DNA of 64,000 nucleotides, taken from NCBI RefSeq assembly GCF_028640845.1, contig NC_080546.1:67361205-67425204 (forward strand), written 5' to 3'. Position numbers and translations under genes: made by a program. The notes below the pieces were generated by a model. That model did no database searches and was not told where the DNA came from. It worked only from the letters and a program-made list of their open reading frames with translations. Source of the DNA: Ahaetulla prasina (Eukaryota > Chordata > Lepidosauria > Squamata > Colubridae). How positions within the stretch are numbered: the stretch's first letter is position 1; each line of letters starts with the position of its first letter. Positions 20,421 to 31,869 of the stretch are shown one piece after another.

Positions 20421-21604
20421 CAGCTAGTTCTCCCTCTGGCCGCCCAGTGGGCAGCTCAGGGCAGACATTGGCCACAATCACTTCACTCCCCAGCAATGTG
20501 AGGAGCCACCGCCACCGCCTAAGCCCTCTCTGTGCCTGGGAACCCCTAAAGTGAAATGTCCTTTGTTTCCAGCACCACCACCCAATGGCCCAATGCAATT
20601 TGCAGAGCCGTATTTCAGGTGGTGGCCAGTTTCCCTCCAATGTGCTTCGGGGAACCAGGGAGGAAAGCATTTTCAGGTGGCAGTGCCAGCTGCATGGCAT
20701 GCTTTTGGATTCAGGGTGGAGATCTTATTTGGGGTAGCCTGGGGGAGGGGCAGAGGGCCAAAGCATCAGCATCCCCAGCTCCTCTACCTCTCCTTCTCCA
20801 ACACCGACCATGGTGCATGCAGTTAAGAGCGTGCATCTTCCCCCTCCCCTTCTAACGACCGATCAACCCCCCACCCCCATTCCTTGCTATGCTATGCAAA
20901 GCACTTTCCTCCCCGAATCCAAAAGCACGTCATGCAGCTGGTGCTTCCACCTGAAAATGCTTTCCTCCCTGGTTCCCCAAAGAACATTGGAGGGGAACCG
21001 GCCGCCGCCTTAAATGCGGCTCTGCGAATTGCATTGGGCCAATGGGCGGCAGTGCTGGAAAGGAGGGACATTTCACTTTAGGGGCTCCCAGGCACAGAGA
21101 GGGTTTAGGCAGTGGTGGCAGCTCCTCACATCGCTGTGGAGTGAAGTGATTGTGACCATTGTCTGCCCTGAGCTGCCCACTGGGTGGCCAGAGGGAGAAC
21201 TAGCTGCAAAGCATGGCAGAGGGAGAATTAGCTGCAAAGCATGGCAAAGCATGTTTGCCAAAGCTGCTGGGCAGATTCCCCCACCCCCAGACCATCCCGA
21301 AAAGGCTCATTCCTCAGGCTGTGCCCCGACCCACCCCACACAGCATGTGAGGGGTCTCTTCGGGGAAAGTGAGTAGTTTCTGTAGATCGCAGGAGCACCC
21401 TGATAAGTTTTCTGGAAAAGAACTTCTCAGTAATTAATGCCCTCTTTCCCCACCGAGTCTCTGAGGCACCTCTCACTTGGAGGAGGAGGAGGAGGGCAGC
21501 GTAAAGCAGCGCAACCTTAAATGCTGGTAGGCAGAGGTAGAATTCTTTTTTTCTTGTTTTCCTCCCCCAAAATTAAGGTGCGTTTTATACTTCAAAAAAT
21601 ACAG
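20421..21604. mobile_element. Palindromic pogo-type element, right part
   Basis: Continues the element that starts at 14430. Segments such as CAGCTAGTTCTCCCTCTGG at 20421 and the AAAGTGAAATGTCC region recur inverted at about 21060-21210. The right arm also contains the inverted counterpart of 14600-14709. The right terminus (AAGGTGCGTTTTATACTTC, then AAAAAATACAG) mirrors the left one. No transposase is encoded. Total length without Gypsy 2 is about 1.46 kb. Confidence 0.75.
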
Positions 21605-21720
21605 TCGTTCCTGCCTAGACCTCTTGCTATCACAAGCCTTTCAATAAAAGCTCCTTTTGGAACAACTTCAGTTTCAAGAGTCCTGCTTTCTTAGGAAGAT
21701 TGGTGAGGTAACACCTTACA
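21605..21720. mobile_element. Solo LTR, right part
   Basis: Contains an AATAAAAG polyadenylation signal (about 21642) and ends ACCTTACA at 21720, followed by the target duplicate GAGAA. See the left part at 14233. Confidence 0.78.
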
Positions 21721-21835
21721 GAGAAGAAGCCATAGAGGGAGCTGAAGTTGTTGGAACCTTTGGTGAGAGTGATGATGTCATACTGGAATTCAATATAATG
21801 GAAATGCAAGGAATAGAATATAATCCAACCAGTTG
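21721..21835 (+). pseudogene. CR1 endonuclease fragment, right half
   Basis: Encodes GAEVVGTFGESDDVILEFNI, matching the CR1 endonuclease segment just before the Ser-Asp-His motif, here with His replaced by Asp. With the LTR and one GAGAA copy left out, it is in frame with 13870-14232. Ends at about 21835. Confidence 0.8.
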
Positions 21836-21954
21836 TTGACCGCCATCAACAAAGTGGAGCCACGGAAGTCCCCTCTAAAAATGTATTTAAACCATGTATT
21901 CGAAGCAGTCGGAGGTTCTCTCTACAACGGAGAGAACCCTTTAGCAAAAGTATT

Positions 21955-21985
<31 letters not shown>

Positions 21986-22119
21986 CCTTTGGATATATAT
22001 GTTTCTTTTCTGTCTTTGTTTTTATTCAACAAATCTGTTGCAAACTGGTTCATGGTTTTCGTTGCTTTTTATGGGATTTTATTCCTCGTCTGTTTCTGAC
22101 AATATCATATCTTATACAT
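21836..22119. other. Unassigned stretch with a (TA)n run
   Basis: Holds a TA dinucleotide run at about 21958-21985. Nothing else is recognised. Confidence 0.6.
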
Positions 22120-23361
22120 CAGGGGTGAAATCTAAAAATTTTCCCTACCGGTTCTGTGGGCATGGCTTAATTGGTGGGCGTGGCTTGGTGGTCAGATGAC
22201 TGGGTGGGCATGGCCAATAACAATAAATAATAAAAATAATAAACAACGTATAAAAAACAATAAGAGGTATCAAAAACCAACTTTCACACTTTACACACAC
22301 ACACAACACAACACAACACAACACAACACAACACAACTGACTCACACAATGTAAAAGCAGTTGCACTTCACCCAAAATGGCCCCTGCAACAAGCAGGAAC
22401 CTCACACTTTCACATTTTACACACAAACAACACAACACAACTGACTCACACACATACAAAATGCCACATACAGCTTTGTGAGATTTTGTATGTTTGTGTA
22501 GTTAGAGTGAAACACTACAGGAACACACCAAATCTCAGAAAGCTGCACAAATATTTTATTTTATTATTTTATTTTATAAAATAAGGGGCAGAAATGCTGG
22601 AGAGGCTGGTGGGCAAGACTGGTAGTTGGCAAAGGCTCCACGTCTGCCTGACTGCCCAGTCAGGTTGTGGGAGAGCCGGGCCCAAAAGACAGCCAAGCTT
22701 TGCTGTGTCTCCCCCCTTTGGTTGAGTGCTGTAGGCCCAGAGCTGCTGGTCTCCATCCCCCGCCATTGGCCTTACCTTCTCCGGCCAGGTGAGGAGTGGC
22801 TGTCTGGGCCCAGGAAGGGAGGGGTGAGGGGTGCCCACCTGCAGGCTGCTGCCCGTGAAGAGGCTACCTGGGTAGTCATGCAGTGCCAGAAGCGTGTGGA
22901 TCATGGTGCCACACAGGGACCGGGCCTGCCTGAGCCCCTCTTTTCAGGAGCCCCAGCAATGCCCCTGGCCTCCTTAGGGCAGAGCCAGTTCCAGGCACTA
23001 GATTGGCCCTTTGTGAAGCCCATTGTCTGCCAAGGAGCCCAGCCAAGGTCTCACCCGCTGCCCATTCATGTGCGTCTGGACTCCCAGTGATGAGATGGGG
23101 TCCTTCATGTACTTAGCTTGGCCACCTGCTTAGTAGCTCCAGCCCCTCCCTCCAAGTGCCAGGTCAGAGCTGCCTTGAGTTTTTGCCTGCATGAATGTCG
23201 CTTGCTTGGAGTGGGGTGGGGGTGATTAGAGAACCATTGAGATGCCAAAATGGCCTCAGGAGAGACTGGCTGAGGTGAGGAGTGCCATGGAGAGGAGGGC
23301 GAGAGGTGGGCCCAGCCAGTTTGGCTGAACTGGGCCAAACCGGCTGAATTCCACCTCTGAC
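22120..23361. mobile_element. hAT-like non-autonomous element
   Basis: Left end CAGGGGTGAAAT with ACCGGTTCTGTGGG nearby. The right end read inverted is CAGAGGTGGAATTCAGCCGG, similar to the inverted right end at about 56520-56579. The GC-rich interior has an (AACAC)n array at about 22295-22337 and no credible protein. I find no matching 8-bp target duplication, so it could be two abutting elements. Confidence 0.5.
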
Positions 23362-23820
23362 CATTACCTACTTCTTGGTAAGCTAGAAAAATGTGGAATA
23401 GGCAGTATCACCATTGGATAGATTTGTAACTGGCTGACAAACTGTACTCAATGAGTAGTCCTTAATGGTACTATATCTACATGGAGGGAAGTAAGTAGTT
23501 GGGTACCATAAAATTCTGTCTTAGGCCCAGTACTCTTTCATATCTTCATAAATGACTTAGATGAGGGAGTAGGGGAACTCATCCAATTTGCAGATGATAC
23601 TTAGCTGGCAGGACTAGCCAACACCCCAGAAGACAAGCTCAGGATCCAAAAAGATCTTGACAGACTTGAACAATGAGCCCTATCCAACAACATGAAATTT
23701 AATCTGAAGAAAAGCAAGGTTTTACATTTGGGCAGGAAAAATCAAAGATACAAGTACAGATTATGCGAAACCTAGCTCAAAAACAGTAACTGTGAGAGGG
23801 ACATTGGAGTCCTAATGGAC
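23362..23820 (+). pseudogene. CR1-family LINE RT fragment
   Basis: A second copy of the RT region seen at 2736-5540, here uninterrupted. Nucleotide stretches for the [14 protein letters not shown] motif, the catalytic FADD box (about 23590-23605, followed by a stop) and KVLHLG-type residues are present with many changes. It ends abruptly before the C-terminal region. Confidence 0.75.
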
Positions 23821-23923
23821 TGTTGGAAGAAAATTTCCTGTGTTCGTTCTCCAGCTGGGAAGCAGTCACCGATGCTGAGAAGAAATAGACATGAAAGCCA
23901 GCTGCCAGAAAAGGGATCCTTTA
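23821..23923. other. Unassigned junction sequence
   Basis: Starts TGTTGGAAGAAAATTTCC, which could be an LTR start, but no partner end is found. Confidence 0.3.
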
Positions 23924-24380
23924 ATTTATTTATTTTTATTTATTTTGTCACAACAGTATATATAAGCATAAGCTACATGCTTCTATAAGCATATGTATGA
24001 GTATAAGTATGTAATAACTATATAAATTGGCTATAATGAAAGGAAACAGTAGGACAGGAATGGTAGGCACGTTTGTGCTCTTATGCATGCGCCTTAAAGA
24101 CCTCTTAGGAATGGGGTGAGGTCAACAGTAGACAGTTTTTGGTTAAAGCTTTAGGGATTTTGAGTAGATACCACAGAATCTGGTAATGTGTTCCAAGCAT
24201 TAATAACTCTGTTACTGAAGACATATTTTCTGCAATCAAGATTGAAGTGGTTAACATTAAGTTTAAATCTATTGTTTGCTCTTGTATTGTGGTGATTGAA
24301 GCTGAAGTAATCCTCAACAGGAAGGACATTGCAATAGATGAGTCTATGAGTTAAACATAGGTCCTGTCGAAGAATGCAGT
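23924..24380 (-). pseudogene. LINE 3' end, Rex-like or CR1-superfamily
   Basis: The minus strand encodes RQDLCLTHRLIYCNVLPV, EDYFSFNHHNTRANNRFKLN and KYVFSNRVINAWNTLPDSVV, a C-terminal LINE RT region. A 3' UTR follows and an ATTT-type tail at about 23924-23945. The clade is uncertain. Confidence 0.6.
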
Positions 24381-24430
24381 CAGAAAAGAAGAAAAAACTT
24401 CCTCTCTTTTCCCGCACCTTAAAGCAACAG

Positions 24431-25197
24431 GACATGAAATTGATTTTGAAGGAACCAAATTAATCTTCAAAACTGAACACTACAACAAGAGAATAATTAT
24501 GGAAGCCATCGAAATAAACACCCCCACAACACGAATAAATGTGACGATACCTCCCACCAACCAGACATCTGGAAATAGCCCTAGTCAACAAACGAGTCCC
24601 AGCCATGAAAATTAACACTGGACCCAGGATAACACATGACGCCACCACCAATCATCCTCACCAGATTCAAACCCAAACCCATCCCACAGACGAAACACAA
24701 CCACCATCCAGAAGCCAGACCATGCTGGCACCACTGGCTGCTGCACCCCCCTCCGATCCCCACACATAGCAAGCTGACACACGCCAGGAACACATGACAA
24801 GACCTCAGACTCAGAGCCAAACCAAAACCCGGGATGTTGCATCACAGCCACCTGCTGAAGACATCAAATCACAGAACTCCAGAGGCCACAACACCAAAGG
24901 TCAGGAACAAAAGACTAGGACCATACCCACACAGGATGCTACGAAACAGCCGACCAATCTGCAAACACCCACTCCATCTACCAATCAAGATACAACCACA
25001 CAGCCAACCAACCCGCTCACAGCAACACTCCCCACTTCGCCACCAGTATTTATAGAGAGACGGCAGTTACGACCACACTTTGCTCACAGAAGCATGAAGC
25101 CAAAACACCAGCCTGAAGATGATGAGTGAGACCTTGCTGAAACATCATCAAGATACTCTCAACCCTACATGGGAGAAGACTCGAATATGCCAAGACC
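24431..25197 (+). mobile_element. Penelope-like element 3' end, copy 2
   Basis: Encodes IDFEGTKLIFKTEHYNKRI and IMEAIEIN, resembling the C-terminal part of the GIY-YIG endonuclease of Penelope-like retroelements. A Thr/Gln/Pro-rich frame (24794-25129) and the shared terminus EKTRICQDL follow. Its 3' end runs into TATG repeats. Copy 3 lies inverted immediately beyond them. Confidence 0.72.
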
Positions 25198-25296
25198 TAT
25201 GTGTATGTATGTATGTATGTATGCATGTATGTGTGTGTGTGTGTGTGTGTGTACATATGCATACACACACACACACACACATGCAAACATACATGC
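25198..25296. repeat. Palindromic microsatellite (TATG)n(TG)n/(CA)n
   Basis: TATG then TG repeats up to about 25252, TACATATGCATA at the centre, then CA and CATA-type units. The left half is roughly the reverse complement of the right, as expected for two tails meeting head-on. Confidence 0.93.
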
Positions 25297-25776
25297 AAGT
25301 CTTGGCGTATTTGGGTCTTTTCCCGTGTAAAGTTGTGAGTATGTTGGCGACATTTCGAGATCCCACTCGTCATCTTCAGGCTGGTGCTTACGGCTTCATG
25401 CTTGTGTAAGCAAAGCGTGGTCGGAGCTGCCGTCTCTCTATAAATACTGGTGGGGAGGTGGGGAGTGCTGGCTTTGTTGCTGTAAGCGGGTTGGTTGGCT
25501 GTGTTGTTACGTCTTGATTGGTTGATGGAGTTGATGTTTGCAGATTAGTCGGCTGTTTCGTAGCATCCTCTCTGTGTGTGTAGTCCCAAGTCTGAGGTCC
25601 TGTCATGTGTTCATGGCGTGTATCAGCTTGCTTTGCATGGGGATCGGAGGGGGTGCAGCAGCTGGTGATGCCGCCGTGGTCTGGCTTCTGGATGGTGGTT
25701 GTATTTCATCTATGGGATGGGTTTGGGTTTGAATCTGGTGAGGATGATTGGAGGTGGCGTCATGTGTTATCCTGGA
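25297..25776 (-). mobile_element. Penelope-like element 3' end, copy 3
   Basis: Inverted relative to copy 2 and shorter at its 5' side: similarity stops at about 25776, matching about 24620 of copy 2. The minus-strand frame carries the same Thr/Gln/Pro-rich sequence. Confidence 0.72.
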
Positions 25777-25922
25777 GAAGCTGGAGAAGGGGCCTTCTTC
25801 TGGGTCCCACCAGTTGTACCTCATTAGAAAATGGGACACACAGCATTCTCTGCCTCCCTGCTATAAATTAGGTAGATGTAACTAGGAAGATGTGATCCTT
25901 CAGATAATCTGCTCCCAAGCCA
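25777..25922. other. Unassigned
   Basis: Short stretch between the Penelope-like copy and an LTR-like block; nothing recognised. Confidence 0.4.
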
Positions 25923-26470
25923 TGTTGTTGTGACCAAGGTTCCTGGACTCGGACTCCTGGACTCGGATGATTCAGAAAGTGAGGAAGAAGACCTGGCAAA
26001 GCCTGCTTCTTCTGGGCCCTTTCCCTCCCTGGCACCCACCCAAAGGGAGGAGGAGGGGCCGGCAAGGCCTGATTCTCCCGGACCTTCTTCTGATTTGGCA
26101 ATGCCCCAAGAACAATTTTGGCTTGATGCAAGACTGCGCAGATGTGACTGGCGCGTGCAGCAGAGGAGGCATTGGGACAAAGTCAAAGAATGATGAGTCA
26201 CGCAGTGACACCTACAGAGGCTATAAAAGCAGGAGGCGGAACTCCCTGGCTTTTTGTCTTGGACAAAGCAGTGAATTTGCGCGGGCAAACTGTTGCAATG
26301 GAGGGAAGAATATCTTAGTAAGTAACTCTGGCCTTATCTATAATTTCCTAGTTATCTCCAGAGACTTGGCAGGCGCGTGGGTAGACGTGGCCAGAACATT
26401 TATCTATGTAAATAAACTAGAAAAGAAGGCCTTTGACTGACTCTTTGTTGGGAGTATTGGGGGAGGGAAA
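25923..26470 (+). mobile_element. Probable LTR
   Basis: Starts TGTTGTTGTGACC, holds a TATA-type box GGCTATAAAAGC (about 26219-26230) and an AATAAAC signal (about 26410). An 87-codon acidic frame (25930-26193: LDSDDSESEEEDLAKP) lies in the U3-like part and could be the tail of an internal gene. No flanking duplication was established, so boundaries are approximate. Confidence 0.5.
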
Positions 26471-26475
26471 CAGAA

Positions 26476-26700
26476 CACATGTAGGGCTTTAAAGGTGACA
26501 ACCAGCACCTTGAATTGCACCGGAAGCAAATCAGCAGCCAATGCAACTCCTGCAAGAGAGGGGATACATGTGGATACCTGAGTCTGCACTAAACCATGTG
26601 AGCCACTGCATTTTGAACCAATTGGAACTTCTGGATGCTTCTTAAAGGCAACCCCATGCAGAGCATAGTTGGAAGCAGCTAAATTGTCTTCCTTGAGTAT
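26476..26700 (-). pseudogene. CR1 LINE 3' ORF2 fragment, degenerate
   Basis: The minus strand reads FKVLVVTFKALH and related CR1 sequence between the SRLDYCNALYMG and LGPGYLRDRLL motifs, much diverged. No tail or UTR is visible. Confidence 0.65.
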
Positions 26701-27977
26701 TTTCAAGCTGCCACACTGAAAATTTCACTGAACAGTATTATAAAGTATCTAATAGCCAAGGAGGTTTCTCACAATCATTTCTGTTTTTTTCTAATGGTTT
26801 TTGAAAAAGTGGCCTATGGTTCTCTTACAGAGAATTTCACTTGTTACTTGGTTTTGTTTAGTGGATAATCTGGTGGTAGCAGCTCATTACCCCTTAGATT
26901 GGGTGTTCCTGTATCTTTAGGCACTTTCAAGATAAACCAGTTCCCAGGCAAACAGTGATTCAGTAGCAATTCAACTGCCATGCAGAATAACCAGTTTCTT
27001 TTCCTATTTCTGGTACCGTTACAAAGACAGATGACTGCATATCATCTTGGCAACATAACTAAACCAAATGGCAACACAGAAAAAGGCAGACTTTGATCAT
27101 TTTTGCTCTGTAGCTAATCCACTCCAGAAGTGTGATTCCATGTCTTTGTGTTTTAGGATGCATTTATGTGTAATGGGGAAAAATTATGATCCTAAATGGA
27201 AGATGAACAGTTAACAATACTTTATTAATAGTACACAATTTACACTGTATTTCTGTGTGCATTCTTCTTTAAATTACCACCAAACTCTTGAATGCCCGGT
27301 CAGGAAACATGATCAGCTGTTGAAATGCAACCAGATGCTACAGTTCAGTCTAAGTTTGACATTGAACAACCAGTTGAGTTCAAGGGAAAATTCTCATGTG
27401 TATATTAAATTACTCTGCAACCCCAAAATGACCCTTTAAGAAGTGGGCATGAATAATGGTGTGTTTGATGCAAGGAATGCAATAGCTATAAGCAGGCATG
27501 CATTTGAACAGGATGAGAAGAGCCAGGACAGCTAATCAACAAGAAAGCCAAGAAACCCTTGGGAATCCAAACTGAAAACTGAAAAAGGAGAGATAGTGTG
27601 TTATTACATCCTGGACCACACACTGTGTTTACAAATTATACTAAAATAAGAAAAATATAAAATGTCCAACCAGCAGTCTTGAAAAAAAGCTATGTTGCCC
27701 CTCGTAGGAAAAATATAGAGCAAGACTATCAACAAAGAAAACCTGTGTAAATTTCTGCAATGACAGATTTTTGTTCATGTTGTATTACATTTTTATTTTA
27801 GTATGTCCACTCAGTATCTCTTCTGACTGAATGAGTGAATTCAGTTATTCTATTTCCATTTGCAGTTCTTAGGGCTGGAGTGTGGTATCTAGTCTCCCTG
27901 AAAATTCCTCTTAAACATAGTGAGATTTGAAATACCATTTGCTTGCAAACAAAAACTGTGAGATCACAAAATAGACA
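26701..27977. other. Unassigned, AT-rich
   Basis: No gene, TE motif or tandem repeat recognised. The open frame at 27257-27439 resembles nothing I know. Confidence 0.45.
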
Positions 27978-28345
27978 AAATGATAGGAAATGAAGAAGCT
28001 AAAGTGTTCTGGGATTATAGAATACAAACAGAAAGGGACCTGACTCACAACACCCCAGATTTAACAATTGTTATAACAAAGACAAAAAAAGTCTGGATAA
28101 TGGATATAGCAGTACTTGTAGACAGCAGAATAGAAGAGAAAGAACTAGAGAAGATAACAAAATACAAAGACCTGCAAACAACTGACAAAAGAAAGCAAAA
28201 ATAGTATCAATAGTAATAGGGTACAATCCCAAAACAACTGGAGCACCACTTGAACACCATCAGCAATGACAAATTCACCATCAGTCAATTGCAAAACGCA
28301 ACTTTATTTGGAACCATCACTTACATTCTGCGGCGATATCTGTAA
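27978..28345 (+). pseudogene. R4/Dong-like LINE endonuclease fragment
   Basis: KVFWDYRIQTERDLTHNTPDL, then KVWIMDIAVLVDSRIEEKE, then KITKYKDLQTT resembles the restriction-like endonuclease with its (R)PD...D catalytic pattern. A shifted frame then reads GTIPKQLEHHL and FGTITYILRRYL, the usual C-terminus of these proteins. The Arg before Pro-Asp is Thr here. Clade R4 is likely (known from lizards) but not proven. Confidence 0.6.
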
Positions 28346-29337
28346 CACCATCCAACATCCATTTCTGCCTATCCCAGGTCCTTGTCCTTGGGAAGGACTT
28401 GATAGGCAGACAAAAATGCCAAATCCAGTCTGAACTTCTGGCTGACTGTGTAATGAACCATAATAAAATTATTACGTTTTTATGCCATCTGACTCCTAGA
28501 AGGATTTCAGTTTATTTTTTATTCTTTTGCAGTGATGTAACAAATGAAAATTATTCCATAATTACTGATTGTATGAGTGACTAAATCTAAATCATTGCAA
28601 CTTAGTCCAACATACAGAGGATCCTGTAATTTGTTCAACTCAAGTGGTCACAATTAGGTCAAGAATAGCAGATTCCCTTGCTCTTTCTTCCAATCTGACA
28701 AATGAAATTGCTAACAAGAGAGGACAAGAACTTGTTGGACTTTTAACTCTTTATAGAATTTGATTCCAAGCAAATGCCAAGATAGGTGAAACCCCCAAAT
28801 CCCCAACTCTTTGGAAGACTTCTCATTTGACCTAGAAAGGCCTCATCTATATCTTCTGCCTCTCCAGGCAGTTTGTAATGAGCTCTCCTAGTAGTATCAG
28901 TGACAGTGTGCAACAACTAACAATTGCCTGACATCCTGTCATATGAACTAGAAGAGCTGTTTTTCTTTGGCAATGCAGTCTGGGAGAAGAGCAGATAATA
29001 AACTTCTGAGAATCAGAAACTTTTTCACAAGGAAGCAGGGTTGATGGACTAGGGGAAAGAGGAAAGGAACTGGCTGGACCCGAAAAGGGAGTTTTGGAGG
29101 AGGAAAAGAATGATGATTAACGAATCCATTTCGCCTAAGCATCTTTAGAAAGTACTGAAATTTTGTGAGTTCCAAAGGGTCAGGTCATGATTACTGAGAT
29201 GGTTGTGACTAGGAAAGGAAAAATGTTCCTCCTGCTTGACCTTCACTGCCAAACACTTCTTTGTGCTCCCTGTTTGTTTGTTCAAGGTGTTTGCTCTTTG
29301 GAAATTGGGTTTTTGATATAACCATTTATATTTTATA
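28346..29337. other. Unassigned
   Basis: Apart from a possible R4-type 3' UTR directly after the fragment above, I see nothing. Confidence 0.45.
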
Positions 29338-31607
29338 TTTATTTTATTTATTTATTTGATTTTTATACCGCCCTTCTCCCGAAGGACTCAGGGCGGTGTA
29401 CAGGCAAGATAAAACCAACAATACAATATACAGGTTAAAAAGCAATTTAAAAAACTTATTTAAATTAGCCTGAAAATTAAAATTTGCCATAAACTAAAAA
29501 ACCCCGTTTAAAATTAATAAAATTTAACCTTAAAATTCCATTTAAGCCAGCCCCGCGCGGATAAAGAGGTGTGTCTTCAGTTCGCGACGGAATGTCTGAA
29601 GGTCAGGTATTTGGCGTAAACCCGGGGGAAGCTCGTTCCAGAGTGTGGGAGCCCCCACAGAGAAGGCCCTTCCCCTGGGGGCCACCAGCCGGCATTGTTT
29701 GGCGGACGGCACCCTGAGAAGTCCCTCTCTATGGGAGTGTACGGGTCGGTGGGAGGCATGTGGTAACAGCAGGCGGTCCCGTAAGTACCCAGGTCCTAAG
29801 CCATGGAGCGTTTTGAAGGTCGTAACCAACACCTTAAAGTGCACTCGGAAGGCCACAGGTAGCCAGTGCACTCTGCGCAGGAGCGGTGTTACATGGGAGC
29901 TACATGTAGCTCCTCTATCACCCGCGCAGCTGCATTCTGGATTAACTGAAGCCTCCGAGTGCACTTCAAGGGGAGCCCCATGTAGAGAGCATTACAATAA
30001 TCCAAGTGAGAGGTAACGAGCACATGAGTGACTGTGCATAAGGCATCCCGATCAAGGAAGGGGCGCAACTGCCGAACCAGGCGAACCTGGTGGAAGGCCC
30101 TCCTGGAGATAGCCGTCAAATGATCTTCAAACGACAGCCGATCATCCAGGAGGACACCTAAGTTGCGCACCCTATCCTTTGGGGCCAATAACTCGCCTCC
30201 AACAGCCAGCCGCTGCTGCAGCTGACTGAATCGGGGTGCCGGCGTCCACAGCCACTCCGTCTTGGAGGGATTAAGCTTGAGCCTGTTTCTCCCCATCCAG
30301 ACCTGTACGGCTTCCAAACACCGGGACAGCACTTCAACAACTTCATTGCGGTGGCCCGGGGTGGAAAAGTACAGCTGGGTGTCATCAGCGTACTGCTGGT
30401 ATCTCACCCCGAAACCACTGATGATCTCACCCAACGGCTTCATGTAGATGTTGAACAGCAGGGGCGAGAGAATCGACCCCTGTGGGACCCCACAAGTGAG
30501 GCACCTCGCGGTCGACCTCTGCCCCCCTGTCAACACCGTCTGCGACCGGTCAGAGAGATAGGAGGAGAACCACCGATATACGGTGCCTCCCACTCCCAAT
30601 CCCCCCAACCGGCGCAGCAAGATACCATGGTCGATGGTATCGAACGCCGCTGAGAGGTCTAATAGCACCAGGGCAGAGGAATAACCCCTGTCCCTGGCCC
30701 TCCAGAGATCATCCACCAATGCGACCAAAGCTGTCTCCGTGCTGTATCCGGGTCGGAAGCTAGACTGGAACGGGTCTAGATAGACATCTTCATCCAGGTA
30801 TTGGGGTAGCTGTCGCGCCACGGCACTCTCTACAACCTTCGCAACAAAGCGAAGGTTGGAGACTGGACGATAATTATCCAAAATAGCTGGGTCCAGGGAG
30901 GGCTTCTTAAGGAGGGGTCTCACCACCGCCTCTTTCAAGGCGGCAGGGAAAACCCCTTCCAACAAAGAAGCGTTGATAATCCTCTGGAGCCAGCCTCGTG
31001 TCACCTCCTGAGTGGCCAGTACCAGCCAGGAAGGGCACGGGTCCAGTAAACATGTCGTGGCGTGAAGCCTCCCCAACAACCTGTCCATGTCCTCGGGAGC
31101 CACAGGGTCAAACTCATCCCAAATGGGCTCAACAAGACGTGCCTCCTCTCCCTCGCTTGGATCATCCCAAATTCGGTCCAGACCGTCCCTCAGCTGAGCG
31201 ATTTTATCGTATAGATAACCAATAAACTCCTCGGCTCGTCCCTGCAAAGGGTCATCCCGCACCTCCTGATGTAGGAGAGAGCGGGTCACCCGAAACAGGG
31301 TGGCCGGGCGGTTATCTGCCGACGCAATGAGGGTGGAGGCGTAGGAATGCCTCGCTTCCCTCATTGCCACTAGGTAGGTCCTAGTATAGGACCTAACTAG
31401 TGTCCGATCAGCTTCGGAGCGACTGGACCTCCAGGTGCTCTCTAGGCGTCTTCTCCGGCGTTTCATCTCCCTCAGCCCCTCGGAGAACCAAAGGGCCGGA
31501 CGAGATCTGCGCCAGGTCAGAGGCCGCAAAGGCGCAACACGGTCCAAGGCCCCGGTTGCGGCCTGTTCCCAGGCCACGACCAGTTCCTCAGTCGTGCCGT
31601 GGGTATC
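29338..31607 (-). mobile_element. Long CR1 LINE, 5'-truncated
   Basis: About 2.27 kb on the minus strand: ATTT-type tail at 29338-29361, a 3' UTR with CGCCCTTCTCCCGAAGGACT, and ORF2 from the endonuclease-RT linker to the stop. The 5' break lies near 31607, where CR1 similarity ends. It is the longest CR1 piece here and same subfamily as those at 17071 and 57005. Confidence 0.93.
29542..31607 (-). pseudogene. CR1 ORF2 (linker, RT, C-terminal domain)
   Basis: Nearly intact. It begins TEELVVAWEQAATGALDRV, has SNLRFVAKVVESAVARQL (RT fingers), VLLDLSAAFDTIDH (motif A), CGVPQGSILSPLLFNIYM (motif B) and YQQYADDTQLYFST (catalytic), then RNLGVLLDDRLSFEDH. One frameshift near 29900-29960 separates the last ~125 codons, which end FRRELKTHLFIRAGLA. 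Endonuclease is missing. Confidence 0.93.
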
Positions 31608-31869
31608 AGGTTTTGTTAAGTTAAATCCCCAAATTCTGGAATCTTTCAAACTGTAGATGTATTGAGCAATTGCGAAAAAGTTGATCATGTACTCTTGGTA
31701 GAATGTTCATATGTTAAACTCTAAATGTTGATTTAACCAAAAATTTTCAACTCTTGGTATTTGAATCAGTTTTTTATTGAAGGAAAGGCAAGCTTGAAAG
31801 TATGATTTTGTATGGTCTAACTAGGCTTAAGTGGTTGAAAAAATGAAAGGCATGATTATAGGATGTTGG
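31608..31869. other. Unassigned
   Basis: AT-rich; no motif recognised. Confidence 0.4.

Noticed and set aside
22626..23090. 154-codon GC-rich frame
   Set aside because: Lies inside a hAT-like non-autonomous element; composition explains the openness.
22112..23369. 8-bp target duplication for the hAT-like element at 22120
   Set aside because: Flanks TTATACAT and ACCATTAC do not match.
24594..24851. Antisense frames over the Penelope-like copy
   Set aside because: Shadow frames of the Thr/Gln/Pro-rich sequence on the other strand.
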